Positions 7,465 through 17,082 are shown, numbered from the stretch's first letter. The stretch: DNA of 64,000 nt from Streptomyces noursei ATCC 11455 (GCF_001704275.1 NZ_CP011533.1:9672001-9736000); one strand, 5' to 3'. The notes: generated by a model from the sequence alone, not told the origin. Numbers and translations: made by a program.

Positions 7465-8300
7465 ACCTGCGGGCAGTGACGTGGAACCTGTTTCTCGGCG
7501 GACTGGACGGCGCCGACGAGACGCGCCTCGGTCGTCAGGCGGAAATCCTCTCCGAGATCGATGCCGACATCGTGTGCCTGCCGGAGTGCAACCGGTGGGA
7601 CGAGGACAACGAGGGACGCCTGTGGTGGATGGCGCACACCTTGGGCCTCCAGCCCGTGGCCATGGTCCGTTCCCGGCTGGGCACGCCCCCCGTCCAGAAT
7701 CACACCGCTTTGTTGTACCGGCCGTCCAAGCTGCGGCTCATGGGCAGGGCGATCTTGGGGAGGGACGTATTCCATCACGCTCTGATCCGAGCCCGGCTTC
7801 GCCCCGTCGAAGAGCACGACGACCAGCGCGACTTTCTCGTCCTCGCCACCCACCTCAGCTACACGGACGGCGATACACGCCTGCGCGAGGCACGCTGGAT
7901 GACCGACTACGGCGGGAAGTTCCCCGGTGCACCACCCCGCGCGATGCTGCTGGGGGACTTGAACGTGCCCGATCGTGAGCCAGCGAGCTGGTCTCTCATC
8001 CCCGCGAACATGCACTCGCGGTACCGCCTCGTCTTGGGAAACGGGGAGTTCGGCGGTGCGGACCGCCGGGCCCTCCAGGTACTTCTCAGATCCGGCTGGG
8101 AGGACCCGCAGGCGCTTACCGGCGAGCACAGGACAGCAACCGTCGGCTACTACTACGAAACCGAGCCCGTGCCCTGGAGCTTGGACTACGCCCTCGTAAA
8201 CGACTTGTCGGTGAAGTCGTATTACACCCACGACACACCCCAGGCTCGCAAAGTCTCGGATCACCTGCCCGCGGTGATCGACGTGGAGATGGGACGGTGA
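7461..8300 (+). CDS. Endonuclease/exonuclease/phosphatase (EEP) family protein 1
   Basis: A 279-residue protein of the Mg-dependent EEP superfamily. The motifs run in order: VTWNLFLGG with the Asn, DIVCLPECN with the catalytic Glu, THLSYTDGDTRLREA, LLGDLNVPDREP with the GDxN pair, and VSDHLPAVIDVE with the terminal DH. The start is the GTG overlapping the DUF5999 stop (GTGA). Substrates of the superfamily include nucleic acids and phospholipids; none can be chosen here. Confidence 0.85.
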   Translation: MNLRAVTWNLFLGGLDGADETRLGRQAEILSEIDADIVCLPECNRWDEDNEGRLWWMAHTLGLQPVAMVRSRLGTPPVQNHTALLYRPSKLRLMGRAILGRDVFHHALIRARLRPVEEHDDQRDFLVLATHLSYTDGDTRLREARWMTDYGGKFPGAPPRAMLLGDLNVPDREPASWSLIPANMHSRYRLVLGNGEFGGADRRALQVLLRSGWEDPQALTGEHRTATVGYYYETEPVPWSLDYALVNDLSVKSYYTHDTPQARKVSDHLPAVIDVEMGR

Positions 8301-8431
8301 TGAAGGTGCAGAGAAGGGCTCTGCTGTGCAACGGCGTCCTGCTCCTCGTCGAGGACGCCGGTGAACTACTGCCGGACGGGCAGGTCATTGCTCCACACCG
8401 CCCCGGCTCGCTGGTATCCGCCGCGGCGTGA
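8300..8431 (+). CDS. Truncated DUF5999-like protein (43 aa)
   Basis: The ATG overlaps the EEP1 stop by one base. The product keeps only the second half of DUF5999: ALLCNGVLLLVEDAGELLPD and GQVIAPHRPG. The N-terminal CxHQPPC segment and one Cys are missing. It sits before the second EEP gene exactly as the full DUF5999 sits before the first, so the two pairs look like a tandem duplication. Confidence 0.6.
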   Translation: MKVQRRALLCNGVLLLVEDAGELLPDGQVIAPHRPGSLVSAAA

Positions 8432-8525
8432 ACGCGGCAGCCGGGCCTCACTGTTCCCCGACCGCAGGCGGGCCATTCCGCCTGCCCCAGGTATCACCCG
8501 ACCGCACAACCCCAAGGGGGCACTG

Positions 8526-9449
8526 TTGAGTACAACCAACAATGATGAGATACGTGTTGTTTCGTGGAACGTGGAGCACAACGGCATAAACAGCGACGGC
8601 TCTGACCATCGGTGGCACTTGGCGATGGATGTTCTGGCCGACCTACGCCCACATATCTTGTTGCGCCAGGAGCTGACCCGAGCCTCCATGTACGGGGGAC
8701 ACGCTGTCTGGTCAGAGGCGGCACGCCTTGGCGGGCACTTCCCGTTCCTCGCCGCCGCGACCCCTGAGTCCGCCAACCCCACCGGGGTCTACGTCGACCC
8801 GAACCTGTTCGAGCCGACCGCGTACTTCGAGCACAGGACGGCGATGTGGCACCCGATCTGCAACCCCGTCGTGCGGCTCAAGGGCGCACCGAAGAAGTTG
8901 AGCCTCGCTTCTTTCCACATGTGCAGCTTCGATCCCGACCAGCGGCTGAAAGAGGCACGTCGGCTGACCACTCTGGGTAAGCCGGGCATGGCGGCGATCA
9001 TCGGGGGCGACTGCAACTCCTACCCCCACAACCAGGAGGAGGCCGCGTCCCTACCGAACTGGGACCAGGTCGCTGACCGGACGCACTACGAGCACCGCAC
9101 CGTGGACTGGCTCGGCGAGCGGGTCTCCGACACGCAGCCGGACCGTGTCCTCGCCGGCGGGAAGACGGGCCACCCAATCTTCGCTGAACTGGGGCACTAC
9201 GCCGCTACTGGCCTGGGGCAATCCAGTGCCCTCACACCGACCTCCTCGCTCTGGCGAACCGACCAGGGGAGCATGCAACGCATTGATCGGATCTACGCCA
9301 CCCCGCAGGTGGCCGCAGCCCTGGTCAGTCTGGAAGTCGTCGTCGACGACGATATCCGTGAGGCGTCCAACCACCGTCCGGTCGTGGCGACGTTCAGCCT
9401 CAGCGGCCTTCGACGTGCGCTAAGCCACAGCGAACCCGTGGCCGCCTGA
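8526..9449 (+). CDS. EEP family protein 2
   Basis: About 307 residues starting at a TTG seven bases after AAGGGGG, which is the only good ribosome site near the frame's start. EEP motifs: VVSWNVEHNG, ILLRQELTRASM (the usual catalytic Glu of the Q/PE motif is present as QE), LASFHMCSFDPDQRLKEA, IIGGDCNSYPHN and EASNHRPVVATFSL in place of the more usual SDH. It is a diverged paralog of EEP1. The change from DH to NH at the terminal catalytic pair may affect activity. Confidence 0.8.
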   Translation: MSTTNNDEIRVVSWNVEHNGINSDGSDHRWHLAMDVLADLRPHILLRQELTRASMYGGHAVWSEAARLGGHFPFLAAATPESANPTGVYVDPNLFEPTAYFEHRTAMWHPICNPVVRLKGAPKKLSLASFHMCSFDPDQRLKEARRLTTLGKPGMAAIIGGDCNSYPHNQEEAASLPNWDQVADRTHYEHRTVDWLGERVSDTQPDRVLAGGKTGHPIFAELGHYAATGLGQSSALTPTSSLWRTDQGSMQRIDRIYATPQVAAALVSLEVVVDDDIREASNHRPVVATFSLSGLRRALSHSEPVAA

Positions 9450-9593
9450 CGGTCGCCTACCGCGATATCGCGGACCAAGAACTGGGCGTGGAGCCAGCAA
9501 TGGGCAGAAGCCCACGCCCGCCGGCCGCCGCCTGCACAGGGATGTCAGCAGCGGCCAAACTCTCTCCCTCTCTCAACCACCATGGAGATCATT

Positions 9594-9839
9594 GTGGAAC
9601 AGACCATGACCAAGCCGACCGAGCAGGAACCGGAGTTGCTCCTTCAGGCCACTCAGCTGCTGCAGCAGCACCCGGTCAAGCAGGTCCTCGGGAACTGGCT
9701 CTCCCCGCACGAGCTGCGTCTGGCCGAAGAGTTGGCGCTCGACGCCGCTCTTCAAGCAACACCAGGTGACCCACAGCTCAGCAAGTACTACCCTCTTCCG
9801 GACAAGGACGACCGTCTTCGGCACCTCATGGGCTCTTAG
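9594..9839 (+). CDS. Small acidic hypothetical protein
   Basis: About 81 residues, Gln/Glu/Leu-rich and helical (PELLLQATQLLQQHPVKQVL, ELRLAEELALDAALQATPG), ending RLRHLMGS. The GTG start lies six bases after GGAG; an ATG twelve bases earlier is the alternative. The third base of its stop codon is the first base of the IS5 element. Before insertion the codon would have been TAA followed by GG, so the product is unchanged. It probably formed an operon with the cupin gene now on the other side of the IS. Confidence 0.55.
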   Translation: MEQTMTKPTEQEPELLLQATQLLQQHPVKQVLGNWLSPHELRLAEELALDAALQATPGDPQLSKYYPLPDKDDRLRHLMGS

Positions 9840-9844
9840 AGGTC

Positions 9845-10689
9845 CTAACAAAGGCGTCGGACATGTCTGTAGGTGATGAGACATGTGGCGAGCCCGAGGA
9901 AGGCTTCATGGATGTCGTCCCGTCGCTCCCACCGGATGCGCAGGCGACGGAAGCCGTGCAGCCAGGCGATCGTTCGTTCGACGACATACCGGAAGATGCC
10001 CAGGCCGGAGCCGTGTGGCTCGCCTCGTCTCGCGATCACGGGACGGATTCCGCGCTGCCACAGCAGGCGCCGGTACTTGTCGTGGTCGTAGCCGCGGTCG
10101 GCGAACAGCGCGTCGGGCCGGTGCCGGGGCCGGCCGACAACCCCGGCGACGGCGGGGATCTTGTCGAGCAGGGGCAGGAGCTGGGTGACGTCGTTGCGGT
10201 TGCCGCCAGTCAGCGACACCGCGAGCGGGATGCCCTGGGCATCGGTGACGACGTGGTGCTTACTGCCCGGCCGTGCGCGATCGACCGGGCTGGGACCGCT
10301 TTTGGGCCCCTGCGGGCCGCCCGCACATGGGAGGAGTCGATCACCGCCCGCGACCAGTCCAGCTTCTTCGCCGACCGCAGCTTCTTCAACAGCAGCACAT
10401 GCAGCTGATCCCACACCCCGGCCTCGTTCCACGCGGCCAGCCGCCGCCAGCAGGTCATACCCGAACCGAAGCCCAGCTCCTGCGGCAGGAACTCCCACTG
10501 GATGCCGGTGTGCAGCACGAAAAGGATCCCGCACAACGCCTGCCGGTCCGGCACCCTCGGCCGCCCCTCGACCAGCTTCGGCCCCGGCTTGGGCAGCAAC
10601 GGCTCGATCAGGGCCCACAGTTCATCCGACACGATCCACGGCCGCGACTGACGTTTCCCCACGACCAGACCAACGACCGGATAGACCAA
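9845..10689 (-). CDS. IS5-family transposase type B, -1 frameshifted
   Basis: Frame one (10689 down to about 10300) encodes IVSDELWALIEPLLPKPGPK, WEFLPQELGFGSGMTCWRRL and the first Asp in AVIDSSHVRAARRGPK. Frame two carries SGPSPVDRARPGSKHHVVTD, DALFADRGYDHDKYR with the second Asp, and RYVVERTIAWLHGFRRL with the Glu. The frames join by a -1 slip at CCCAAAA. Both copies in the window have the same arrangement, so this is programmed rather than damage. Confidence 0.85.
10300..10306 (-). promoter_or_regulatory. -1 frameshift site CCCAAAA
   Basis: On the minus strand the zero frame reads C_CCA_AAA, a canonical tandem slippage heptamer. A -1 slip leads straight into the frame with the remaining catalytic residues. 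The same heptamer is at 33327-33333. Confidence 0.7.
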
Positions 10690-10737
10690 CAGTCACATGA
10701 TCAACCACTTCTGTTAGGACCTCTTAAGGCCGAAACG

Positions 10738-11328
10738 ATGACAGTAACTGCCTTGTCCGCAGCAGCCTTCGCCTTCAGGATACGGCTCAACACGGTCGCT
10801 GTGCCGCTGGTGTGTTCGCAACCGTCCACGTGTCATGTGCGTGATGCGTTCAGTGCATCGTGGCTCTCTTCCTTGGAACTGCCCGTCGGAAGGGTCCCGG
10901 TGACCCTGATCGACGGCGCGGTCTTTCAGCGCGTCTCGGCAGACGACGCTGCTGTGGCTCTCCCTCGGACCCGGTCCTACGAGAACCTGCACGTTCATGT
11001 CGACTGGATCCGTCTCGCCTCGCGGTCCATCGAGTTGGCGTTGGGGCGGCGCGTTACCTGTGCTGCGTATGCCTCGCAGGCCGGGTACAGCTCCCTGGGC
11101 CGTCACTACGACGACTGGGACGGGGTCATCGTGCAGTTGGAGGGGGCGAAGAGGTGGCGCGTGTGGACGGCCTCGGAAGACGGTCCGACGGAGATGGTCA
11201 CCCGGGTCGGTGACGTGCTAGTCCTACCCCGAGGCGTCCCCCATGACGTCGATACGCCAGAGCGTTCGCTGCACCTGGCGTTCGCGGTCACGAATCAGCC
11301 AGTGGAACCGCCGGCTGCCCGCAGGTGA
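10738..11328 (+). CDS. Cupin/JmjC-type hydroxylase-like protein
   Basis: About 196 residues of a double-stranded beta-helix fold. Iron ligands fit an HxD...H pattern: HYD in GRHYDDWDGVIVQLEG, and the distal His in VLVLPRGVPHDVDT. RWRVW follows the first motif, as in ROXA-like ribosomal oxygenases and peptide hydroxylases. The ATG lies nine bases after AAGG, a ribosome site directly next to the IS5 TTA duplication. Without the IS it would start some 11 bases after the small acidic protein's stop. The substrate is unknown. Confidence 0.65.
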   Translation: MTVTALSAAAFAFRIRLNTVAVPLVCSQPSTCHVRDAFSASWLSSLELPVGRVPVTLIDGAVFQRVSADDAAVALPRTRSYENLHVHVDWIRLASRSIELALGRRVTCAAYASQAGYSSLGRHYDDWDGVIVQLEGAKRWRVWTASEDGPTEMVTRVGDVLVLPRGVPHDVDTPERSLHLAFAVTNQPVEPPAARR

Positions 11329-11924
11329 GGTGGGAGTTCGGCGGGATGTGGGGAGAGGGCTTCGCCTTCTCCCCACGCTGCATTTGACGAAGCGGGCCGC
11401 AGGTCTATCTCCGTTCACGTGCCCGCGGGCGCTGCGACGCTGTGAGCAGATGGCCTGTCCGGAGCCTCTTGCAGTCGGTGGAGCTCCTCGAAAAGGCCGC
11501 CACCCGTGAGCAGTTGCTCGTACGAGCCACTCTCGACAACGTGTCCGTCTTTCAGGACCAGGATGCGGTCGGCGAGGCGTGTGTTGGCGAGCCGGTGGGT
11601 CACGAAGAGCACGGTGCGCCCCGCGGCCAGTCGAGTAAGCCGGCTGAAGACCTTGTGCTCGGCACGAGCGTCCAGCGCGGCGGTGGGTTCGTCCAGGACG
11701 AGGACCGGAGCATCGCGATGAAAAGCGCGCGCGATGGCGATGCGCTGCCACTGGCCGCCGGAGAGGTCGTGTCCACCCCACCAGGAGCGGGCCAAGGAGG
11801 TGTCGAGGCCCTGAGGGAGGCCGTCGATGACAGAGTCTGCTCCGGCCAGTTCAGCGGCACGCCTCACGGTCTGGTCACCGCCGACCTGGGGTTGTCCGAG
11901 AGTGATGTTCTCCCGGGCGGCTAG

Positions 11925-13011
11925 GGCCTGTATCGGGTCGTGATCAATCTGCGGAATCGGCCTGCGTCGCGTGGCACGTCCTGGTAGATCGTCTTTCATG
12001 ACGCGGGTGCAACTGACTGATGAAGAGTGGGAGTTCATCGGGCCGTACCTACCGATAGGCAGGTACGGCCCGTATCCCGAACGGCTGCGGCAGCAGTTCG
12101 AGGGCGTGATCTGGAAGTTCAGGTCGGGCGGGCAATGGAGGGAGATGCCGCAGAAGTTCGGAGCCTGGTCCACCGTCCACAACCGTTTTCGCCAGTGGCG
12201 GGACGCCGGCGTCTTCGAGACCCTGCTGGAGGGCCTGATCGCCGAGGCTGCCAAGCGGGACGAGGTGGACTTGTCCCTGGTCAGCGTGGACTCCACCACC
12301 ACTCGCGCCCACCACGACGCCGCCGGGATGCACCTGGATGACGAAGTCCTGACCGCCCTGGAGAAAGCCGCCGCCGAGGAGGAGAAGGCCCGGCAAAAGG
12401 GGGCAGCCCGGAAGGACAAGGCGGACAGGACGGCGATCCCGTCCGCGAGGAGCGAAGACGCCTTCGACGCCGGCACCGAGTCCGGCTGAAGGCCGCCCTG
12501 CTGGGGCGCTCGCGGGGCGGACAGACCAGCAAGGTCCACCTCGCCGCCGACCGCCAGTGCCGCCCACTCGCGATCATCCTGACCGCCGGACAGGCCGCCG
12601 ACAGCCCTCAGTTCATCCCCGTGCTGAAGAAGATCCGGGTCCGCGGCCCCATCGGGCGTCCCCGCACCCGCCCCGACGCGGTCGCCGGCGACAAGGCGTA
12701 CTCCTCCCGTGGCAACCGCGCCTACCTGCGCAAACGCCAGATCAAGGCGGTCATACCAGAGAAGAAGGACCAGGCTGCCAACCGGAAGAAGAAGGGCCGC
12801 CGAGGCGGCCGGCCCCTCAGCCACGACGCCGAGCTCTACAAGGTGAGGAACACGGTTGAGCGCCTGATCAACAAGCTGAAAGCCTGGCGTGGCATCGCCA
12901 CCCGCTACGACAAGACCCCCGAGAGCTACCAAGCCGGACTCCACCTTCGCGCCTCCATGATCTGGATCAAGGACCTCATCCGAACCACATGATCACGACT
13001 CAATACAGTCC
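11925..13011 (+). mobile_element. IS5-family element type A, copy 2 (1087 bp)
   Basis: It has the same ends, length and orientation as the copy at 1023-2109 and is flanked by CTAG at 11921-11924 and 13012-13015. It splits the lasso exporter just after its Q-loop. It is a direct repeat of copy 1, so recombination between them could delete about 10.9 kb. Confidence 0.9.
11998..12992 (+). CDS. IS5-family transposase type A, copy 2, -1 frameshifted
   Basis: This is the same two-frame transposase as at 1096-2090, with the AAAGGGG slip site at 12396-12402 and catalytic Asp, Asp and Glu in [16 protein letters not shown] and VRNTVERL. One silent base differs from copy 1 (C12920). No other damage is visible. 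Confidence 0.85.
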
Positions 13012-14600
13012 CTAGAGGCCAACGTGTGTAGTCCTGCGGGACCACCCCTGTCGTGCGCCACAAGGTGTCGGGGCGAAGGTCGGCTACATCGTGACCGTCC
13101 CAGGTGACCGTGCCGGCGCGGGGGAGATAGAGCCCGGTCAGCAACTTGGCAAGGGTGGTCTTACCTGAACCGTTCTCTCCGACGAGGGCGATGACCTCGC
13201 CACGACGGATATCCAGGTTGACGTCGGTGACAGCAGCCTCGGTCTTCCCGGGATAGGTGAAGGTGAGGCCGCGGGCGCTGATCGTCTCAGGCCCCACGAG
13301 CGGGGCAGGCGTGGTGCCGCGGCGCATTGCCCAGGCGTGCGCGCCGTCGAGGAACCTAGCCCAGTCTGCGATGTAGAGGCTGGTGGCGAACAGGCGGGCC
13401 GCTGCGCGGACGGTGCTGGTCAGGGCTCCACTGGCCGTGCGAATCACCAGGACGGTGGTGCCTGCGGCGGCCACGGCCATGTGACCGGTAAGCATGAGGA
13501 AGACGATGCCGGACCATACGACAGCCAGCGCGACGGTGGACAGCAAATCTCCCATGCCCTGCGTGAGCGCGGCCTGTCGGGCCGCCGTCATCTGTTCGCT
13601 CTCCAGGCGGCCGGAGATGATGCGGTACTGCGTAAGGAGGAAGGTTCCCATGGTGCCTGAGCGGATCTCCGCCGCAGTCCCACGGTCGGTGGTGTACTGC
13701 GCCAAGACCCGGCGCAGGCGGCTGTCGGCCAGACTGCGATGAGCGGCGTCGTGGTCGAGCCGGGCGGCGCGAACGGCCCCCCAAACTCGGGGGACGACTG
13801 CCAGGAGCAGCAACATGAGCAGCAGGACGTTGAGGGTGCTGACGACGATCACTGCGGCGATGAGCTGGGCGCAGGCGGAGATGAGGTTCTGGGCGCCGCT
13901 GATCAGTTCGGGGGTCTTCTCCGCGCCCTGGGTGGCGGCGAACCGTGCGTCGTCGAATTCGGGGTTTTCGTAGGCACCGAGTTCGGCGTCGGTGCAGGCG
14001 GTGATGACGGCGAGGTCGGCGTCCCGGTTGACCTGCGGGGCCAGGCGGCGGGCCGACAGACGGGCGCCGCCATCCGCCAGATAGCTCGCGCAGGCTGTGC
14101 CAGCGACGAGCGCGATAGCAGGTAGGGCATGGCGGAGCCGATCAGCGGCTTCTCCCGGAGCGAGCAGGGCCTCCAACAAGGCGGCCGTGGATCGCAGCGC
14201 AACGGCGGTGAGGACGGCGTAGGCGAGGGTGCAGGCGACGAGCACCAGCACGGTGCGTCGATCGGCCTGCCAACTCAGGTGCCAGGCGCGGCGCAGCGTC
14301 GCCGGGAGCCGAGCGGCAATGGCCCGGGTGCTGACGCACGTCTTCGCGGCTGCGTGCGTGTCGTCTTGGAGCTGCATCATGGGGGGCGGACCCGGTGTTG
14401 CAGGCGGATCCGCCGTGGGCGGTGAAGTCACGCGTCCCATTGGCGCGTAGCTGCGGCAGACGTTCAACGCCATTCCTCGACCTGGAGCGTGTTCGTGCTG
14501 GTCACGCCCAGAGAGGGTCAATCGCGCAACCATCGGATCACTCGATCGGGTGATCCGGTGGCGGGGGTGGGATGACTCAAGTCCGCCCCCGCCCCGGCAG

Positions 14601-15029
14601 TCAGGGGGAGGTGTAGACCGGTTCCCACGGATGATCGGAGCCGCCGCCCTCTTCGACGCCGATCTGCGTGCCGTCAGCAGCTGCAACCCAGGCGTGGAAG
14701 GCATCTGGCAGACAACGGGCCCCCATCACCAGGTGGCATCGTCGGCCCGTCAGGGCTGTTGCCAGCACAGTGGCCAGCGCCCGCTCCTTGCAGTCGATCT
14801 GCCCAGGCCACCATGCTGGCTGGCAGGCAACGACGGCGTCGTAAAGGCCGCGGACATGCTGGGGGGAGGCAGCCGGCAGCCAGCTGCAGCAGCGCGCGAG
14901 GTGGATCCGGGCGCGGCCTCTCCAACGCGAAGGCAGGATCTTGACCGACAGCGCGGCGAGCACGGCGAGGGTCGCCGGAATCCGTCGCCGCCACGGCGGG
15001 GCGGCCGGCGCGTGGACCATCTCGGTCAC
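14601..15029 (-). CDS. Lasso peptide biosynthesis B2 protein (leader peptidase)
   Basis: About 142 residues with a transglutaminase-like Cys/His/Asp core: Cys in [19 protein letters not shown], His in [13 protein letters not shown], and a likely Asp in the terminal SDHPWEPVY. It removes the leader peptide after delivery by the PqqD-like RRE protein. The GTG start at 15029 overlaps the upstream stop (GTGA); GTG codons slightly upstream and the ATG at 15017 are alternatives. Overlapping junctions with the upstream genes show a coupled operon. Confidence 0.85.
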   Translation of the reverse strand: MTEMVHAPAAPPWRRRIPATLAVLAALSVKILPSRWRGRARIHLARCCSWLPAASPQHVRGLYDAVVACQPAWWPGQIDCKERALATVLATALTGRRCHLVMGARCLPDAFHAWVAAADGTQIGVEEGGGSDHPWEPVYTSP

Positions 15030-15322
15030 CGAAACCACCACCACCGGCGCCGACGAGGCACCGCAGGATCAACCAGCAGGCCCATGGCGCACAGGCTTTC
15101 CGTGTACGCGTCGATCGACTCGCGCACGCTGGCGACATCCGCTCCGGCGGGGATGGCGATCTCCTCGGCGAGGCCGGAGAGATCTCCCCGCAAAGTGATC
15201 GCGTCCCACACACGGGCGCCGTTCCCGTGGAACATGTGGCACTGCCAGGAACCCAGGTCGAGCACGGCAGTCCCTCCACCGGCACAGCGGCGCCAATAGA
15301 CCTGAGGGGCGGGGATCAGCAT
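15026..15322 (-). CDS. PqqD-like RiPP recognition element (lasso B1)
   Basis: About 98 residues in the PqqD fold: a beta hairpin with TAVLDLGSWQCHMFHGNGA, a helix AEEIAIPAGADVASVRESID, and YTESLCAMGLLVD. Such proteins bind the precursor leader and present it to the B2 protease and cyclase. The ATG overlaps the cyclase stop within ATGCTGA, and its own stop overlaps the next start, so stoichiometric expression is likely. Confidence 0.8.
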   Translation of the reverse strand: MLIPAPQVYWRRCAGGGTAVLDLGSWQCHMFHGNGARVWDAITLRGDLSGLAEEIAIPAGADVASVRESIDAYTESLCAMGLLVDPAVPRRRRWWWFR

Positions 15323-17082
15323 GCGGCCTCCAAGAGCTGGCCGTCGTGACGGCCGTTCGCAGCGAGCCACTGACAGACCATCGCCAGGCGCTGAAGGTCG
15401 TACAGGGCGTCGGAGCGCACGCCTTCCACACCAGCCAGCGCGGTGATCGCGGGCTCCGGATCGAGCAGACCGCTCGTCGTCAGGACACTGTCGCGGAACA
15501 GGTGTGCCAGCCGTGCTCGGTGATGGACCATCCCGGCGATCAGCTGGCGACTGAACGAGCCCTTGCTCGTCCGGCTGGTTAGCCACGACGGCAGCTGCGG
15601 CAACGCCACACCCAGCAGGGGCTTGAAGGCCGTGACACCGTGCCGTTCCGCAGGTGCGATCGCGAACGCCGCGCGCACCACCTCGTTGTCCAGGTACGGA
15701 TAAACCGGCCGCACCCCCCACGCCGCCGCCAGCGGCGCCGTATTGCGGACGTCCGCGCCGACCAAACGGAGGGACGACTGCTGCTCCGTGAGGTCCGCTC
15801 TCAACGACGTGGCAACTTTCGCCGCCTCGCGGAGCAACGCAGCGACCTGATCGCGCCCGGCCGCAGTCAACCACCCGCTGGACTGCCCCACGTGGCACCA
15901 CGACCACACGCCCGGTCGTTTGCCCTCGACGCCACCCGTCTCCATCTGACGAGCCGCCTCCTCCAGCGCACCGCCGTACCCGGAGCCGGCGGCTCGGGTA
16001 ACAGCCCGCCACAGATCTCGGGGAGAACGGTTACGGGCGCGAGCCCAGTTGGTCACTTCCCGATGCGCGGCCCTTCGCTCGCCGGACTGCACCATCCCGA
16101 CCCAGACAGCCGAGCACGAGTCGAGGACCACGTCACCGCCATCACCCGTGAAATGGATGCCTCCGAGGTTCGCCGCCGGCTCCAGGTAGAGATGCCTCTG
16201 CGCCATGGTCAGGCTGGCCGCGGCGGGCTGGTCGGGGATGGGTTGGGACGATGTCCACGCGAACGGCAGTTGCTCCACACCACCTCGCCCCACGTGGAGC
16301 TTGACCCCCATGTGCACAGCCGCCCGCCGAGCGAAGAAGAGATCCTCGGCGCTGGTGTAGGCATCGGCATAGGTGACGGCGCGGACCTCTCCGACCGCGG
16401 AGGCCGTGATTGCCAGGGCGGTGGAGTCCAAGCCGCCGGAGACGTCGGCGCTGGCGAGTCCATCGGCGCTGCTCATCCGCCGATGCACAGCTGTCTGCAG
16501 AGCCTGGCCGAATGCGCTGGCCCCTTCGGAGAGCGTGAGGTCCGGCGCTATGCCTGTCACGTCGATCAGCTGTGGGCGCTCTCCCCCCAACAGCAGACCG
16601 AAGCCACCCGGAACGGCGAACACCCCGTCATACAGTGTGCGGTCCAGCCAATGTTCCGCGCCCACCGTGAAGTGCGCCGCAGTCAACGCCAGGTTCAGCG
16701 GGGCGCGGCGGCGCTCGGCCAGCCCGCGGGCACTGGTCGACCAGAGGGTGTGTCCGCCCTGCTCGGTGTAGAAGATGGACCGGAGCCCGGAAAGATCACC
16801 ACAGACGAACCGGTTTCTGCTGTTCTCCGCGATCACCCAATACGACCCCGGGCACCGCGTGAGGTCGCTCCACCGGCCCGCAGAGGCAGCCTCGACCAGG
16901 ACCGGCCTGTCGTCGTCGGACAGACAGACGTCCCCGACCAGAGCCACACGAGCCCCCCATCCTGCCAGCACCTCAACTCGGCACCCCCGGGCTACTGCGA
17001 CCCCGGGCATACCGTCAATCTGCCGCTCGCCGGCCCACGCATGCTCCCTATGCCCGCAGCCAGTCATCCATTCCCCGTGCAT
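15316..17082 (-). CDS. Lasso peptide macrolactam cyclase (asparagine-synthetase-like)
   Basis: A 588-residue protein. The N-terminal half is a degenerate glutaminase-like domain (GSYWVIAENSRNRFVCGDLSG, RSIFYTEQGG). The C-terminal half is an ATP pyrophosphatase domain with the PP-loop in DVSGGLDSTALAI, then FTGDGGDVVLDS and RPVYPYLDNEVVRAAF. It activates the ring Asp or Glu side chain with ATP and closes it on the core N-terminus. It resembles the albusnodin/ikarugamycin family cyclases. The start was taken at the ATG before HGEWMTGC because GGGGAGGAG stands just upstream. Confidence 0.9.
   Translation of the reverse strand: MHGEWMTGCGHREHAWAGERQIDGMPGVAVARGCRVEVLAGWGARVALVGDVCLSDDDRPVLVEAASAGRWSDLTRCPGSYWVIAENSRNRFVCGDLSGLRSIFYTEQGGHTLWSTSARGLAERRRAPLNLALTAAHFTVGAEHWLDRTLYDGVFAVPGGFGLLLGGERPQLIDVTGIAPDLTLSEGASAFGQALQTAVHRRMSSADGLASADVSGGLDSTALAITASAVGEVRAVTYADAYTSAEDLFFARRAAVHMGVKLHVGRGGVEQLPFAWTSSQPIPDQPAAASLTMAQRHLYLEPAANLGGIHFTGDGGDVVLDSCSAVWVGMVQSGERRAAHREVTNWARARNRSPRDLWRAVTRAAGSGYGGALEEAARQMETGGVEGKRPGVWSWCHVGQSSGWLTAAGRDQVAALLREAAKVATSLRADLTEQQSSLRLVGADVRNTAPLAAAWGVRPVYPYLDNEVVRAAFAIAPAERHGVTAFKPLLGVALPQLPSWLTSRTSKGSFSRQLIAGMVHHRARLAHLFRDSVLTTSGLLDPEPAITALAGVEGVRSDALYDLQRLAMVCQWLAANGRHDGQLLEAAC

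Larger units (their letters stand above)
9839..10723 (-). mobile_element. IS5-family element type B, copy 1 (885 bp)
   Basis: Terminal repeats GAGGTCCTAACA(A/G)A are flanked by a three-base TTA duplication, which fits the TNA duplication of the IS427-type IS5 group. A copy with identical encoded proteins lies at 32866-33750, also flanked by TTA and in the same orientation. Here it landed on the stop codon between the small acidic protein and the cupin gene. Confidence 0.9.
11415..14473 (-). pseudogene. Lasso-peptide ABC exporter (permease-ATPase), interrupted by IS5
   Basis: The first part (14473 to 13012) has several membrane helices ([53 protein letters not shown]), Walker [10 protein letters not shown] and the Q-loop in [11 protein letters not shown]. 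The second part (11924 to 11415) has signature LSGGQWQRIAIARAF, Walker B VLVLDEPTAALD and switch His in VTHRLAN. Removing the IS5 copy and one CTAG restores RWPLAARENITLG with no frame change, about 655 residues. The exporter, which normally gives export and self-protection, is therefore broken. Start uncertain: the ATG before ALNVCRSY follows GAGG; another lies further in at MGRVTSPP. Confidence 0.85.
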
